A stretch of DNA of 64,000 nt from Pyrocephalus nanus (lineage: Eukaryota > Chordata > Aves > Passeriformes > Tyrannidae). The position numbers were made by a program, and so were the translations under genes. Every line of letters starts with the position of its first letter. Position 1 is the first letter of the stretch. Of this stretch, positions 1 to 11,792 are shown piece after piece. The stretch spans positions 7,671,501 to 7,735,500 of the forward strand of contig CM076267.1 of assembly GCA_038380795.1 (NCBI GenBank). The letters run 5' to 3'. The notes under the pieces were generated by a model. The model did not search any database, was not told the DNA's origin, and saw only the letters and a list, made by a program, of their open reading frames with translations.

Positions 1-3000
1 TCTTTATAGACAGCACTGAATACTTGCAATTTCTAAGGACTCTCTAATTAAGGAAAGATGTTAATTTTGTGACATCTTTGCCCCTTATAAAAGTAATAAG
101 GAGAAGAAATCCAGTGTGAGGCAATGCAATCAACCATCTCCAGCATATTATTGTGAAAACTGCTTGAATAATTCTCTTGTCTAGAGTGTCATTAGTAGAT
201 CACCCATCAGCCCAGGATCATGAGAAAGAGCAAAAAACTTCCCCCCCAGGGGCTTTTCTCCCTGCACTTTCCTAGCAAAGTCCTGTCTCCCTGCTGATGG
301 ATGCTGCAGTTGCCACTCAGGAGTGACACAGAAACACGGTGCCATGTGGGCAGCAAAAGATTTCTCCTGGAGTTATTTTATCTTAAAACAAAACAAGAAA
401 TCTTCCCCCCAAAACATGCTTAACTTTTTCTCCTTCCTAAGCCAGTAACACTCCTGGCGATGCAGGGAGGCCAGTCCTTTTGCTGATTAGATTGACTGCA
501 GACTCATTAGCCATTCAGAGCAGATGCTGCAGTTCTGTTGTGTGTGCTGTTCTCATTCAAAACATTAAAAATCCAGTATTTCCCTGACAGGCCTATGTAC
601 ATGTTTTGGTAGAGAAATATGTTACACAGGGCTGAGCAAGGGAAAAGAGCAAGTTTCCTACCCTTAAGACTAAGGCATCCTATGACATTAAGGTGTTTTG
701 ATTTGATTTCCTAATTTTAAAATGTGCTAATAATAACTAGCAGTCGCTTGAAGTGCTGGGGTTTGCAGTGATGTCTCTGGATCCGAAGATTGCCAGGGAG
801 CTTTGCTATTGCTGGTGTCTATAACTTACCTCACAAAAGAGATTTTATTTTCCCTAAATTTGCCTTTTGGGGATCCTACAAAGTGTATGGTGAGTGCTTT
901 CAAATTTTATGTGTTTCCACTTTGAAGACTTAGGAAAACCAACACAAAGCCTGTGTTTTATAATACAGAAAGAGCCAGCAGCCCCTTTCTATATGAAAAC
1001 TGCTTTGAAAATGTAAATGGATTACCAGTTAATTGTTAGAAATAGATACCCATTCAGTTTCCCAAGCCTCCTCTCACCCAGAGCCCCAGGGATGCAGTTT
1101 GAGGATTAGGGAACCAGCAGCTATTTCACAGCAATGTTTAAAGACCAATTTGTACCTGTGAGGCCTGGTGCTACTGACAGTGTTGGGACTCCAGCAAAGC
1201 AACTGTAGGCTGTCTACTTTAATTTACTGAGCAGCTGGGAGGTAAATGATGATATTTCAGAGCTACTACAGAAGAAGCGAAGCTCTGCCTGTAGGCCAGT
1301 ACTTAGCCAGAGCCTGGGTGGATCAGAATTAAATTTGATAAAGCAAAAGGGAAGCAAGCATAGAAATTGAGACTTTTTTTCTTTCCAGAAGGATGTGTTA
1401 GTTGTGGTAGTGCTTCAGATGAGCACCTCCTCAAGCTGGGTATGTCTACTGAGCAGTGTTGTATCAAGTCTTTTCATTTCTTAATTTCTCAGTGTCATTG
1501 AAATTAAAGAAAGGATCACAATGTGCCTGTCAATACCTAGACTAGTCCTAAATTTGGGCTAGAAGGTTGTAATAGGTTCGGTTCAAACTGCTATCAGGGT
1601 AATGTGTAAGTTTTGGACTGCAAAGATCCGCAAGGCTTAGACAATCACTCAATTCCCAAGTAGCTCCTTGGCAGTATTTTTTTCCTATCAGCCACATCTA
1701 TATTGTGTATAAATTGCTTTGGGATCCTTGGGGTGAAAGGCTTTAGATAAGCGTAAATTACCTTGTGGCCTGTAATTATTTTGAAGTGGTGTTTGCTGGG
1801 CTGTGCTTTTTATTTGTATTGCAGAGGATTATGACTCTGGTATATAGATATGGCAGCTTTGGAATTGGAGGAGAAATATGTGCTGAGACTTTGATTTATG
1901 TTTTTCTATTTTATTCTTTGAACATAGGTAGGAGGGCAAGAAGGAGAGCAGGAACGTTTAGTGAACGTGCTCCTGCAGTGTAATTCATCTTTGAGACTGA
2001 AACAGCAGGTTTATAAACTTGGTTAAGCAAGCTCCAATTTCTTTGCTGTCTTTCTTACACCTGCTGGAAGCACTTTGGACAAATCATGCACTTTAATAGA
2101 AACGTATTTTCAAAATGATTTGGAAAACATAGTGAAATCAAAATAATGGCTGGATTATGTGTTTGGAGCTCATGTCCTTTTATTGTATGTGCAGGGTGGC
2201 TGTGCTGCATTTGACTCAGAAGTTATAAGTAAATGTAAAGAACGGTGTTTGCCTACAGGTAACTGTAAATGCCAGCCAAGCCTTCATTTGAGGCCTTCAG
2301 CATCCCAGTAAGCATAAATTGTTGTATTTTACCAAAACCGAGAGTAGGATAATGTAATTTCTATAGCTAGTTATTAGCACAATTGTTGGAGAATGTGTAA
2401 CTGCACATGAGACTTGGTTGTTCTTGACAAATTCTCCACAACACTGTGAGTCCCACAGGTCTTCAGCAGCTCTCTGGGATTTACTAAAAGGCTCACAACC
2501 CAACATAAAGAAGAAACCATTCAGGTCTCATATCTTCTTCCTTGGTTAGTTTAAGCATTGTGACACTGACTGTCATTTCCACTGAAACAACCCTTGGTTC
2601 TTTGTGAAGTACAGGAGTGGGAACTACACCATTTTTCCCCAAATAATGTTCTACTTTTTTAATAACCATAATATAAAAAGGATGTTGAAGTATAAGGATT
2701 TCTATGCATTTTGAAGTGATATTGGAATGAGCAGCTGACAGCAATGTTGTGTCTCACAAGGTAGTATTTCTCAACTAGTTGAATGCAATATTTGATGTCA
2801 CTAAAGCTCCCTGATGTAGAATTGTGAAGGTGCATTGGTACATGTCCGTGAGATGCAAATATCTCATCATTCTAACAAAAGGAAGTAAATATGTTCTCAA
2901 TAATTTTTGGGCAGCCAAAACTTTCACAGCCTGTCAGCTGAAGCACAGCAGCAATCACAGTGGCTGAGCAGCGTGGGCTTCTGACTGACACACTTGTGAC

Positions 3001-4540
3001 TGAAAAGAAAAAGAGAGATAAGGGGGATTTCAGATGTTTTCTTAGTGAAAAGGCATGACAAATCTGGGAAGACACTGGGAAATGTTACACATGGAAGAAG
3101 AGGACTGTGTTCCAGGAACATGCTGAGCAGCAGCATTTATGTCTGTGAGCAACAGCAGTGAGGGCATAGCATGGCTAAGTCTGGTCCTGGACTGTAACCC
3201 CACCATCATCTTCATAGCCCATTGGTTGGGATTATGCTAAACTGTGAGGTTTAGAATACATAATACACACTGGTGCTTTGGGCAAGTTCTCCTTTCAAAT
3301 TCCCATGATTTGTCTTCTCCCATTTTCATTTAAGTTGTTGTTTAAGGTTTTTTTTCCCACAAGCCTTTTCCTTGTACCGTCTTGCATTTTCATTTACTGA
3401 GGCAACAATTTGAGATTGTGCAGAACCCTTAGTTTACCAGGTAGGGTGTTCACTTTCAGACATGAACACTGCCAGAACAACTGCTAGCAGCTTGCCTGAG
3501 GCTCTGCTTTCCTCAGGATGCTTTCTTCTGCCCCAGAGGTGGGGAGACTAAGCAATGACCTCCTAAGAGCCACCTTGTAGATGCGAGCTGCTGACATAGT
3601 TGTTGGTTATCCCATCTTTCACCCTGTTTGATTAAATGATGGGTTTTGCCTTGACAAAGGAACATGTTTTGATGGACTCACGATTTGCTTGGATGGATTG
3701 GTTGAGCCCTGTTATTATTTCTCTGATGGCCCAGAACTGATGTCTCAAAGTGTTTTCACAGCAGATAAGGGAAAAGGCTCATCAGTTACCCTGCCCCAGA
3801 GGTGGGTCTTGACACATGCACACAAACTAAGCTAAATCAATAAATTAATACTGTAAGGAAAGAATAAACCAGAAGATTAATCACTCATCTGCTTTTTTAT
3901 ACATATGGCAATGAGACAGGGCCTTGGGAATCTTGTGAAAACAGCTTTAAAGCAGGGAGGCAGGAATACATTTTTTGTAGGGAAAAGAGGCTTTGGGTTG
4001 TTTTCATGGGTAGAGAAAGCATCTTTTCATTTCTAATGGCAATTGTTCCTTGTTGCTGCTTGAGCAAACTTCTCTGCAATATTCTAGGAAAAGTACTCAT
4101 TCGATCATAGATTATCTTTCATCTGTATAAAAAACTACCATGTTATGTGCTATTAGATTTACACAGAGTGAAGGAAGGGAAAGTTCTGATCTGTTATTCA
4201 GTAGCATTGAAGCATAATGTTAGAAATAATTATGGTTTCAGTTTATTCTTCTCATTTTTTTATTTTTTTTTTTAACACCTACAGGTGATGGCATGCTTTT
4301 AAGGTTTTGCTTAGGTTTGTATTAATCCAGATAGATGAAGTAAAAGGGTCTATGCAGCCAAATTTTTTTTTTCTTCTTTTTTTCTATTTTCATTGAACTT
4401 TTGTGGTTTGCCTAATCTGGAAAGCATCTTTCCCACAGCCTCTGAGACCTAACATAAAACCCCCTACTCCCCCACTTCAGTCTCCATAGCTACAAACTAT
4501 GAATTTAAACTTCAAACCCTTTAAACAATGTGAATTTTCC

Positions 4541-4544
<4 letters not shown>

Positions 4545-4584
<40 letters not shown>
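4545..4584. repeat. Poly-T homopolymer (40 nt)
   Basis: An uninterrupted run of 40 T. It could be the A-tail of a minus-strand retrocopy or simply an expanded homopolymer. No LINE or processed-gene body is recognisable next to it, so I call it only a simple repeat. Its exact length is likely to vary between individuals and reads. Confidence 0.9.
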
Positions 4585-4763
4585 CCTTCTGGCTTTACTG
4601 GCAGCTGATTTCAGGATGATACCTCTACCTACAAATAATTCAGGGTAACATTTCTCATCTCAGCACAATGGCTCAGCATGAATTTTGCTTGCATTTGATA
4701 CCTAGTGCAGATAACCCAGATGCAGAAGGAATCACAGGGTAATTTCATGTTGAGGGGAAAAAT

Positions 4764-4782
4764 AATTTGATCAGATCAAATT
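4764..4782. repeat. Short perfect palindrome, 9-bp arms
   Basis: Arms AATTTGATC and GATCAAATT flank a single A. The arms are AT-rich and short, so chance is a reasonable explanation. No function is assigned. Confidence 0.5.
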
Positions 4783-7700
4783 CTGCCGTAGTAAACTTGG
4801 CAAAGCCATGAGAAGTTTTTAGGGCTACCTATTAGGTACGTAAATACTTGGAAAGCTGGACTGACTCTCAGTTTGGGAATTGTTAGACTGTTTCACAAGC
4901 TGAGCTACTAACTGGGGTCTAACCTTTAAACAAGTGTGTTACTTCTGGGTGGTTTGTTGTGTATATTGAAAATAAGGGAGAGGATCTGCTTAGACTAAAT
5001 ACCCCCAGTTTTGCTTGACATTTTACTCGAGCTTGTGTGCTAATCTTGAACCTTTGATAAATCCTCTCTAGAATGGATTTTGACTATGACCTCAACCCAG
5101 AAGTCCAGTGCTCAGGCCTGTCTTCAGTGAGCAAGAACATCCCTGGGGGATCAGCACTGGACAGGGCTGTGATGCTCTTGCAGACTCAGTGCTCTGCATG
5201 GTGTTCAGTGTTTTCCACGGCAAGTGAAATTTTAAGGCCTAAAGAAGCATAAGCCTGTAGAGAAAGACACTTCACACTACTTTTGGCATGACTTCAGTGT
5301 TTTGTGGCAGTTCCTGAGTGTGGTGTGATGAGACTGGGAACACAGCTACGCTCATGGGTAGGGAGATGTTTAGCTATGTTCCTGTAAATCTTCACGCATG
5401 CAAAAACATTGATCATCCTGCAGCTCTCACATGGTAGAAATATTGAATCCTGTTAGCAGTGTGAGCAATAGTTTTGCATGAAATTAAACCTGCTTCTCAA
5501 ATAGGTACAGGTTCACCTTTTTTTTTTTTTTTTAAATTTTTTTAATAATGCAATGGCTTGTGCAAATAGAAGGCTAAATGAGTACAGTAAGACAGACTAC
5601 AGTGCTCCTGGGGCCTACTACAGACTCTGTGTGAGATGGAAGAAAAAGGATTTGTTCTTCTTTCCTCACATTCCTCACCTGTGAAGTATGTGTATCTGTC
5701 AGTACAATGGGTTTTGAAAACTAGTGTGTTAAAGAAAATGAATATAGTTTGGTGGCCATAAATGTCAGGTTTTTGCTTTGCTTTTTTTTTTTTTTTTATT
5801 TTCTAAGATATTATTGGCTATTACTCTGAACTTTCATTTGAAAATGAAAAGGACCAAAGGTTGCTCTTTTCTCATTCCCTGTTTGAGTCTGGTAACAGGC
5901 ACACGCAGCACAGACTGGAGGGATCCTGAAGATACTCCTTGCTTCTGCCACTGCCTGTGATTCATCAGAATTCATTCAGCAGCCCAGAGAGCCCTGCTAA
6001 GAGGTGCACTGCGAAGTGCTGCTCGTAAAGTCACCTACTGTCTATGTAGGTTCAGTTCATTCAGGCACAGACCATTTTCTCTTGCCTCTGCTCACAGTTT
6101 CTATCTCAAAAACCATTTGATTCTCCTCCCTGGTAACAAGGCAGTGGCATGCAGCCTGTTTTTCACTTCCATCACTTCTCGCCACACACTCTCTGCACTG
6201 AATCACTGATACGTAGACATTACTGATTCTATTTTCATGACATCCCATGTTTGCAGGCAAAATTCAGTCAAAATTATTCCTTATTATTGTAACAGGGAGG
6301 ATTTTTTTTTCATCTTCTGGCTGTAATTTGATACTATTCACCTCCATTTTACAGAAAATTAAGTGAAGGAATCATTGTGCACCAGAATGTTTTACTACAG
6401 CTTTTGTTTCTAAAAAGAGCTACAAATATTTTATCTAAATATTGTATATTAAGATAAATGTAGTGAATAAGAACAGAAAGCACTCATAACAAATGTACCC
6501 TTATGCTTCTGTGGATATTGGTGTGTACAAATGAGGAAGATCTGTATTTGTTTCTTCATCAGTTCCATATACTGGACTGGCTGTTGTAAGTTTTGAGCAT
6601 GTCTTTCAGCAATGGTGTGAATTCTCCTTGGTTAGAAATCATCCTGCAAAACTTGAAGACAGTAAACTGTGAGGGAATTTTGGGAGTGGTTAAAAAGAAG
6701 TGGATGCACGTACAGTGAGTAAGACAACACCTTGCAGGGATAACACAGTGCTTTCCCAGTGGGAGACATGTCCACTTGGAGAAATCCTTCATTGCAGTAA
6801 CCAAACACTGTGGGTTAACAGAGCAGCAGCAGCAGCTCCTGGCACTGCAGCCTGGCATCCCACTGATTTATTGAGTCTGTCTGAAGTTGAGCTTTACTTG
6901 AGGGAATTCTCCTTCACATTCCCTTCATCAGCTGCAGCCAGATCAGAGTCTGCAGTGGGTGTGGGATTGTGCATGAAGGAACACAGGCTGGTGCTGCATT
7001 GCCATCCTCCAGGAACAGCTTTTCCTGGGATGCCTCAAGCTGGGTGTGAGCTTGCTGGCCATGACCAGCAGTGTATGATAGCTGCTGGCCTTTCCATCCA
7101 CACCTGTTTGGAGTAACAGGAATGAAACACAGGATTTTTGGAATGCTGACTGGAGGGAGGCTATGCCCTGTCTGTGTTTCACACAAGCCCAGCATCAACA
7201 CACAGCACAGCTCCTTGTGGTTAATAATTCTGAGGAAGTCAGAAGCCTCACAGTGATCCAGAGTCAGCCTCCCTTGCAATATTAAAATTTCTTCATCCAT
7301 AAACAGAGAAGTCAGTAATCTGATTATGAACTGATATGAATTAGAAATTGAGTTCACTCATGTCAATAGCTGCCATCTTATGCAAGTGCAGAACTAGGCC
7401 CTTGGTATGTGGAACAGCAGTAAGAGTAAATTTTATATACTTACATAAAAGAGAAAAGAAAGCAAACAGCTATAGAAAAACTTGTCATGAAGTATATATA
7501 ATTACCAATATACAGATTACTTTTTTATTTTTTAGAATGGTGATTATACAATTCATATAATGTGACCAAAAAAAAAAAAAAAGAAGAAAGGGCTGTGGGG
7601 ATTTTTTTTTTTTTTAGGAACATAAGGCTTAGAAAGCAAGAGGCAGGAAAATACGTGGCCATGGAAATGTGTTGGGAGTTTATAACAGCAGGTTACTGCA

Positions 7701-10700
7701 GGACTTGAATAGTGATCAGGAACCTCTGGGAAACAGCATCTCCAGCAGCAGTTCTGCTGCCCATGGCCACTTGCTGAATTTGACAGTGGGGCAGGAAGGA
7801 TTTTCTGTCAGAAAACCTTCTATCACTTAAACTTTCTGGATAACTTAATCAGTTTTCCTGGCTGATCATGTTGATTTCCTTACTCATTTTAAATAGTTCA
7901 AGAAGGAGGTTCATTCAGTGCGCTGAGGGGCTGCTCCAACACTGGCAGGTACCACCTGCTCCATTGCAACATGTAACAGAGGCATCTGCTCACAGCATTA
8001 CTATTCTCCAGCATACTTCTGTGATCACTCAGTTATTTAATTGCACCCTAAAGGCACTGAAATTTTTGGAAACCTTCTTGCAGGGCTAACGTGGATACTC
8101 ACACTAGCAGTCAACATCCAGGGTGAACTGCATTTTGCTAAGCAGCCAGTTCCCGAAGATTACACCTGTGGAGGATTAGCAGCCACATTGAGGAACCAGA
8201 GGGATTGCAGGGAATGACAAATGAAGAAGTGAGCAGTGGTGCTCTGGAGGATTTCAGTCAGCACGTTGTGGAATCCCACTCTATCGATCTACTTTGCTTC
8301 TGAGATGTGTTATAATGACAAACGATGCACTTCTACAGACTTTACAACTCCAGCCCTTGTTAGGTTTATCCTCTAATTAGGCTCTATAATCAGCAAACTT
8401 TATACTTTCTAGGAATAGATATCTTAAAATTTGTAGAAGTTCATATAAAACAATGCCAGCCAATTATTGATCTCTCTGTCTTTGGCAGTATTTTAATCCA
8501 AGCTGCTTTTCCTTTGTTTTTATAAGGAAGAGATTTCTGTGTTAGCGTAAAGCTGGTTCCGGGACTTGCATGGAAGATCAGCCACTGTGAAGCCAAAAAA
8601 AAAAAAAAAGATCAAGGACAAAAACTTTACACAGAGTTCTCTTAGGAGTTTACCATAATCCACAGGTACTTAGTCAGACTAAAAATACTACTTCATTCTT
8701 CTGTCTTAAAGTAGTTCCTATGTGAGATTGTTAAACACAAATATATTTAAAGATGAAGAAAAATGTCTTTGAGTCTTCCAGGCTACCTCTGCTTGCTCAA
8801 GCTCCTGGTGACAAATAACTTGAAGTCATAATTTTCCTTTCAGAACAAATATTTGGGCAGAGTATGATGAAAGTTAGCCTGTTAGCTCTTTTCCCAAACA
8901 GTCACTTACACATTCCCTCCTCCTCCATACCAACCAAAGAACTTTTGAGTTGAATCATGTCTCATTTTTATGTGAGGTCTTTTTTTTTTCCCATCTATAT
9001 CCATTAAGTTTCATTCCTGCCTGCATATGATAGAGAGAGGTGAAAGGGCACTGCTGAGCCCCTGATATGCTTGCTAAATGTGTTTTTTATTGCTCAAAAT
9101 CCAATAAATCTGATAAGGTGAAAGAGGCTAATGTGAGCAAGTGCTGCAGGCTAGAGGCCAGCCCTGGTGCCTCACTTGTGGTGCCCAGAGATGATCCTGC
9201 CTGGGCTATGAGGGACCCTCTTGTTGTGCCTTTACTGTACATTTGGCTTCCTAGGGAAATGACATTTTTCTTGTTGTCACTGCAGTAAACATTTCTGACT
9301 GCTCTCCTCCCTCTGGAGGGGGTGTTTGTACTCAAGGCTTGTTCTCATACAGAGCTGCCTTGGCAGCTTTCTGCAGACTGAGCAGAGGATCAGACTTTTC
9401 CTCATCAGCTCAGTCTCTTTTACCATCCATTTGCAGCAGCACCTGCCTTTGAGTCCGAGTTAAGATGTGCAAAATGAATTTTGACTATGGAACATTGTGT
9501 TTGAGATGATTGAAAGCAGATTTTCTTCAGACATCTGAAGTCACATTGAGATTTACAAGCATAGCTGATGGTTCCCATAGTCTTCTGGGAGCATGTGTTG
9601 AGCTGTGAGCACTCAGACTTCTCCCTTTGCCTGTCCTTTCCTTTCAGAGTGGGATGAACCTTTGACTTGCCCCTCCAGGCCTGAACCCTGGTGCCTCTGG
9701 GCAGGTGCTTGGAGGAAACCAATGCTTCTGGTGGGAGTTTCTTCACACCACTCTAAGCACAGCTTGAAGTTTTTAGCAAAACTTCTGTTTTCTTGCTTCG
9801 CTGTTTTTGGACAAGTGTTTTGTACAGGTTCTTCAAAATACTTAAAAAAAATGGATGGGTGTAGGAAGGAAAGTGAGGCAGAACCATAGAGCAAGCTAAA
9901 CCTGAGACCTGAATATTTAGAAGTCATTTTATTTCTGAGCAATAGCTTCCTCTGCTGGGATTATAACTTTTGATATGGTATCAAATAGTGCTCAGCAGCC
10001 TCCCTCTTGAAAGAACTGATGCTTCAGAGATGCCTAAAGCTGGAGACTCATGCAAGGAGAGACTCCAAACCGGCTGTTTCTTCGGGAGATTTGTACCATG
10101 GCTTCTGGCTGCAGTCTGCCCGTGTTCTCCTTCACTTTCCCCTGAATAGACTTTACCTGCCCTTGTTGCAGTTTCAGGCATCACTCAAAGACACCCCAGG
10201 TGTGTGTTGTTTTACTGGTAGGTTTCTCTAAACAAAAAGTCATTTAAAGGTGTTATGTTTATACCACATTGCTTGATCATTATCAGCCTGAGGTGTCACA
10301 ATCTGCTCACAGAGATTACCAGTTTCCATCCCCAGATCCTGACTTTGATACCAGCTCTGGGTTGGACCCGCAGAAAGAGCATTTTTTATGTTTCTGGCAA
10401 ATCCTGCTGAGGACTCTGGAGGGTACAGATTTTCAGACTGTACCACAAACAAACTCGGTTAAAGTTATTTGGGTGCAAGTGTAGTCAGAGCTGCATTTCT
10501 TCTGATCCACGGGGAAGCGTGGAGCTGTTGCAGCGCTCAGCAGAGCGCGGTGATTTCGGAAACCCCGTGAGCGCTGGCGGTGGACGCGAGGCTGATGCTT
10601 GTGCCTCGTACCTGCGTTACATAAGAACGCCCGTACCCCGGTACCGCAGCGGGCTGGAATCGCCTCAGAACCGAGGGAAGAGGCGGCAGAAGGGAACGGA

Positions 10701-10966
10701 GAAGGGACAAAGGAAGGAAAAAAACCAAACAACACACCAAACGGAGAGCACGGAAGAAAAAGCATCCAACCTAAACTTTCTGCTGCAGTCTTGCTAATTT
10801 CAGCTGAGAGCGCTGTGGGTCTCGGTTTTCTCAGCTCGGGGCTGAGCTCGCTCAGACTCTGCTCCCCGGCCCCGGGGGTGAGGGGCTGCGGGGCTCCACC
10901 CGCCCCTAGCCCCGGCTCGGTGCCGGCCCGGTCCCGGCTCAGCGGGGCGGTGCCGGTGCCGGTGCC

Positions 10967-10987
10967 GGGCGGGGCAGAGCGGGCGGG
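10967..10987 (+). promoter_or_regulatory. Putative G-quadruplex motif in promoter/5' leader
   Basis: Four G tracts of three or more lie within 21 nt (10967-10969, 10971-10974, 10981-10983, 10985-10987), with loops of 1, 6 and 1 nt. They are on the non-template strand, about 150 bp before the start codon. The motif overlaps a GC box. If transcription starts upstream, the leader RNA would also carry it. Folding is inferred from the pattern alone. Confidence 0.55.
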
Positions 10988-11030
10988 CGGCCCCCGCCGG
11001 GCGGAGCTGTGGCGGATCCCCGGGGGTGCG

Positions 11031-11060
11031 GGAGCATCGCAGCCGGAGCATCGCAGCCGG
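11031..11060 (+). repeat. 15-bp tandem duplication in the 5' leader region
   Basis: The unit GGAGCATCGCAGCCG occurs twice, head to tail and without mismatch, ending 73 bp before the start codon. Its phase does not matter for coding if the AUG at 11134 is used. It may alter leader length between individuals or species. Confidence 0.8.
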
Positions 11061-11133
11061 AGCCCCCCGGGCCGCTCGGAGGCGCCGGGAGGGACCCGCG
11101 GGAGCCCCGTGCCCGCCCGGAGCCGCCGGCAAC

Positions 11134-11193
11134 ATGAACCAGACGGCGACCGTGTCCCACCACGTCCACTGCCACTCGTCGCGGGGCGTCAAG
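11134..11193 (+). CDS. DPP10: DPP10 exon 1, isoform a N-terminus (partial CDS)
   Basis: First coding exon of inactive dipeptidyl-peptidase-like protein 10, a type II single-pass membrane protein. It joins Kv4 (KCND) channels with KChIPs and speeds A-type current gating in neurons. It lacks peptidase activity because the family has lost the catalytic serine. The 20 codons give MNQTATVSHHVHCHSSRGVK. From memory, human DPP10 isoform a starts MNQTASVSHHIKC and also has 20 residues before the shared exon, which begins ELGSN. MNQTA, VSHH, Cys13, Ser16 and Lys20 are shared. This cytoplasmic segment precedes the transmembrane helix, which is encoded by exon 2 outside the window. The MNQTA motif is reported to act as a pore-blocking inactivation peptide. 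The start has A at -3, is the first ATG of the CpG-rich leader, and has an in-frame stop (TGA 10879-10881) upstream. The paralogue DPP6 also has an MNQTA isoform, but VSHH and the spacing to Cys13 favour DPP10. His12 and His14 appear to differ from human. Confidence 0.87.
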
Positions 11194-11199
11194 GTAGGG
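11191..11199 (+). other. DPP10: Splice donor of DPP10 exon 1a
   Basis: AAG|GTAGGG places the donor after codon 20 in phase 0, the same boundary as in human isoform a as I recall it. Translation through the site continues open for many codons, so the donor is set by the family boundary rather than by a nearby stop. Confidence 0.85.
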
Positions 11200-11544
11200 A
11201 GGGCGGCAGCGGGGGCTCCGCGGCCGCCCCCGAGCCCCTCACCTGCCGTGTGGGAGCGGGCAGAGCTCGGCGGAGGTCGGGGAGAGGCGAGGAGGGACAA
11301 CTTGGGTCCCGGCGGGCACCGGCACCGAGCGAGCCCAACGCGGGGCTGTGCCCAAAGTTCGGCCCGGAGGAGGCGGCGCAGGGAGCGGAGCTGTGGTTGC
11401 CTCCCGAGTCGCTGCTCCGCGGTCCCGGTGAGGGGAAGGCTCTGGGTGAGGGATGCAGCGTGAAATTGGCTTGTCAGTCATGTTTTTGCCGCTGTCCGGT
11501 CGGGACGATCCGGGACGGGACGGTGTTTTTGCTGGTGGTGCTAT

Positions 11545-11556
11545 TCACACGTGTGA
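11545..11556. promoter_or_regulatory. Palindromic E-box / T-box-like site at the island edge
   Basis: TCACACGTGTGA is a perfect 12-bp palindrome. It holds the bHLH core CACGTG and two opposed GTGTGA half-sites like those of T-box factors. It lies about 350 bp inside intron 1, at the downstream edge of the CpG island. Use by either factor family is inferred from the motif only. Confidence 0.4.
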
Positions 11557-11779
11557 GAGAGTTGTGTGGATTGCTGTGGCTGGGCAGTGAGGGTGATGGT
11601 GAGAAAAGCCACGGGCTCTCTCCTTGACTACCTTCTTCCCCAGCCTCTGACACCATCCTGCCTTTGCATTGATCGAAAACTACTTTCTAGCGGAGTTACT
11701 GCACTCTACAGTGATAAAATGAAATCCCTAGCCAGATTGGTATTCAGTAGGAAGTATCTATGCAGAAATAAGTGGGTTT

Positions 11780-11792
11780 CCCCCCCCCCCCC
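11780..11792. repeat. Poly-C run (13 nt)
   Basis: Thirteen consecutive C in the proximal intron. It is a simple homopolymer and is prone to length error. Confidence 0.85.

Larger units (their letters stand above)
1..10504. other. Upstream flank of DPP10, no gene supported
   Basis: This is AT-rich single-copy-looking sequence 5' of the CpG island. I found no exon with convincing splice sites plus protein similarity, no tRNA or other structured RNA gene, and no clear interspersed repeat. It contains scattered homopolymers (the largest is the 40-nt T run listed separately) and a short 9-bp-arm palindrome at 4764-4782. Open frames here reach about 147 codons near 6.7-7.4 kb, but they occur on both strands at once and show no recognisable domain. 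The region probably holds distal regulatory DNA of DPP10, which is an inference from position only. Confidence 0.6.
10505..11535. promoter_or_regulatory. CpG island promoter of DPP10 (isoform a)
   Basis: CpG dinucleotides are dense from about 10.5 to 11.5 kb, in sharp contrast to the CpG-poor flanks. The densest part, 10860-11130, lies directly 5' of the start codon. Sp1-type GC boxes are visible (GGGGCGG at 10944-10950 and GGGCGGGGC at 10967-10975). I see no convincing TATA box, which fits a dispersed CpG-island promoter. No ATG occurs between 10801 and the start codon at 11134, so a leader beginning in that interval would have no upstream AUG. The exact start site cannot be read from sequence. 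Such islands are often bidirectional, so a divergent noncoding transcript to the left is possible but not shown. Confidence 0.85.

Noticed and set aside
1825..1927. Possible exon flanked by TTGTATTGCAG and ATAG|GTAGGA with an open frame between
   Set aside because: The frame is short, not recognisable, and lies upstream of the only identified promoter; one acceptor-donor pair of this quality is expected by chance.
6700..7357. Overlapping 138-codon (+) and 147-codon (-) frames upstream of DPP10
   Set aside because: Lengths are plausible by chance in a locally GC-richer patch; neither protein looks like a known family.
10800..11300. 166-codon minus-strand open frame in the CpG island
   Set aside because: Same GC-driven lack of stops; no domain and highly biased composition.
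11488..11498. REST/NRSF (RE1) half-site GCCGCTGTCCG in the CpG island
   Set aside because: Only one half of the RE1 is present; the partner half-site GGTGCTGAA is missing at the expected spacing.
10599..11627. 342-codon plus-strand open frame across the CpG island
   Set aside because: It is in a different frame from the DPP10 exon, is low-complexity Pro/Arg/Gly/Ala, and owes its length to GC-rich DNA having few stop codons.
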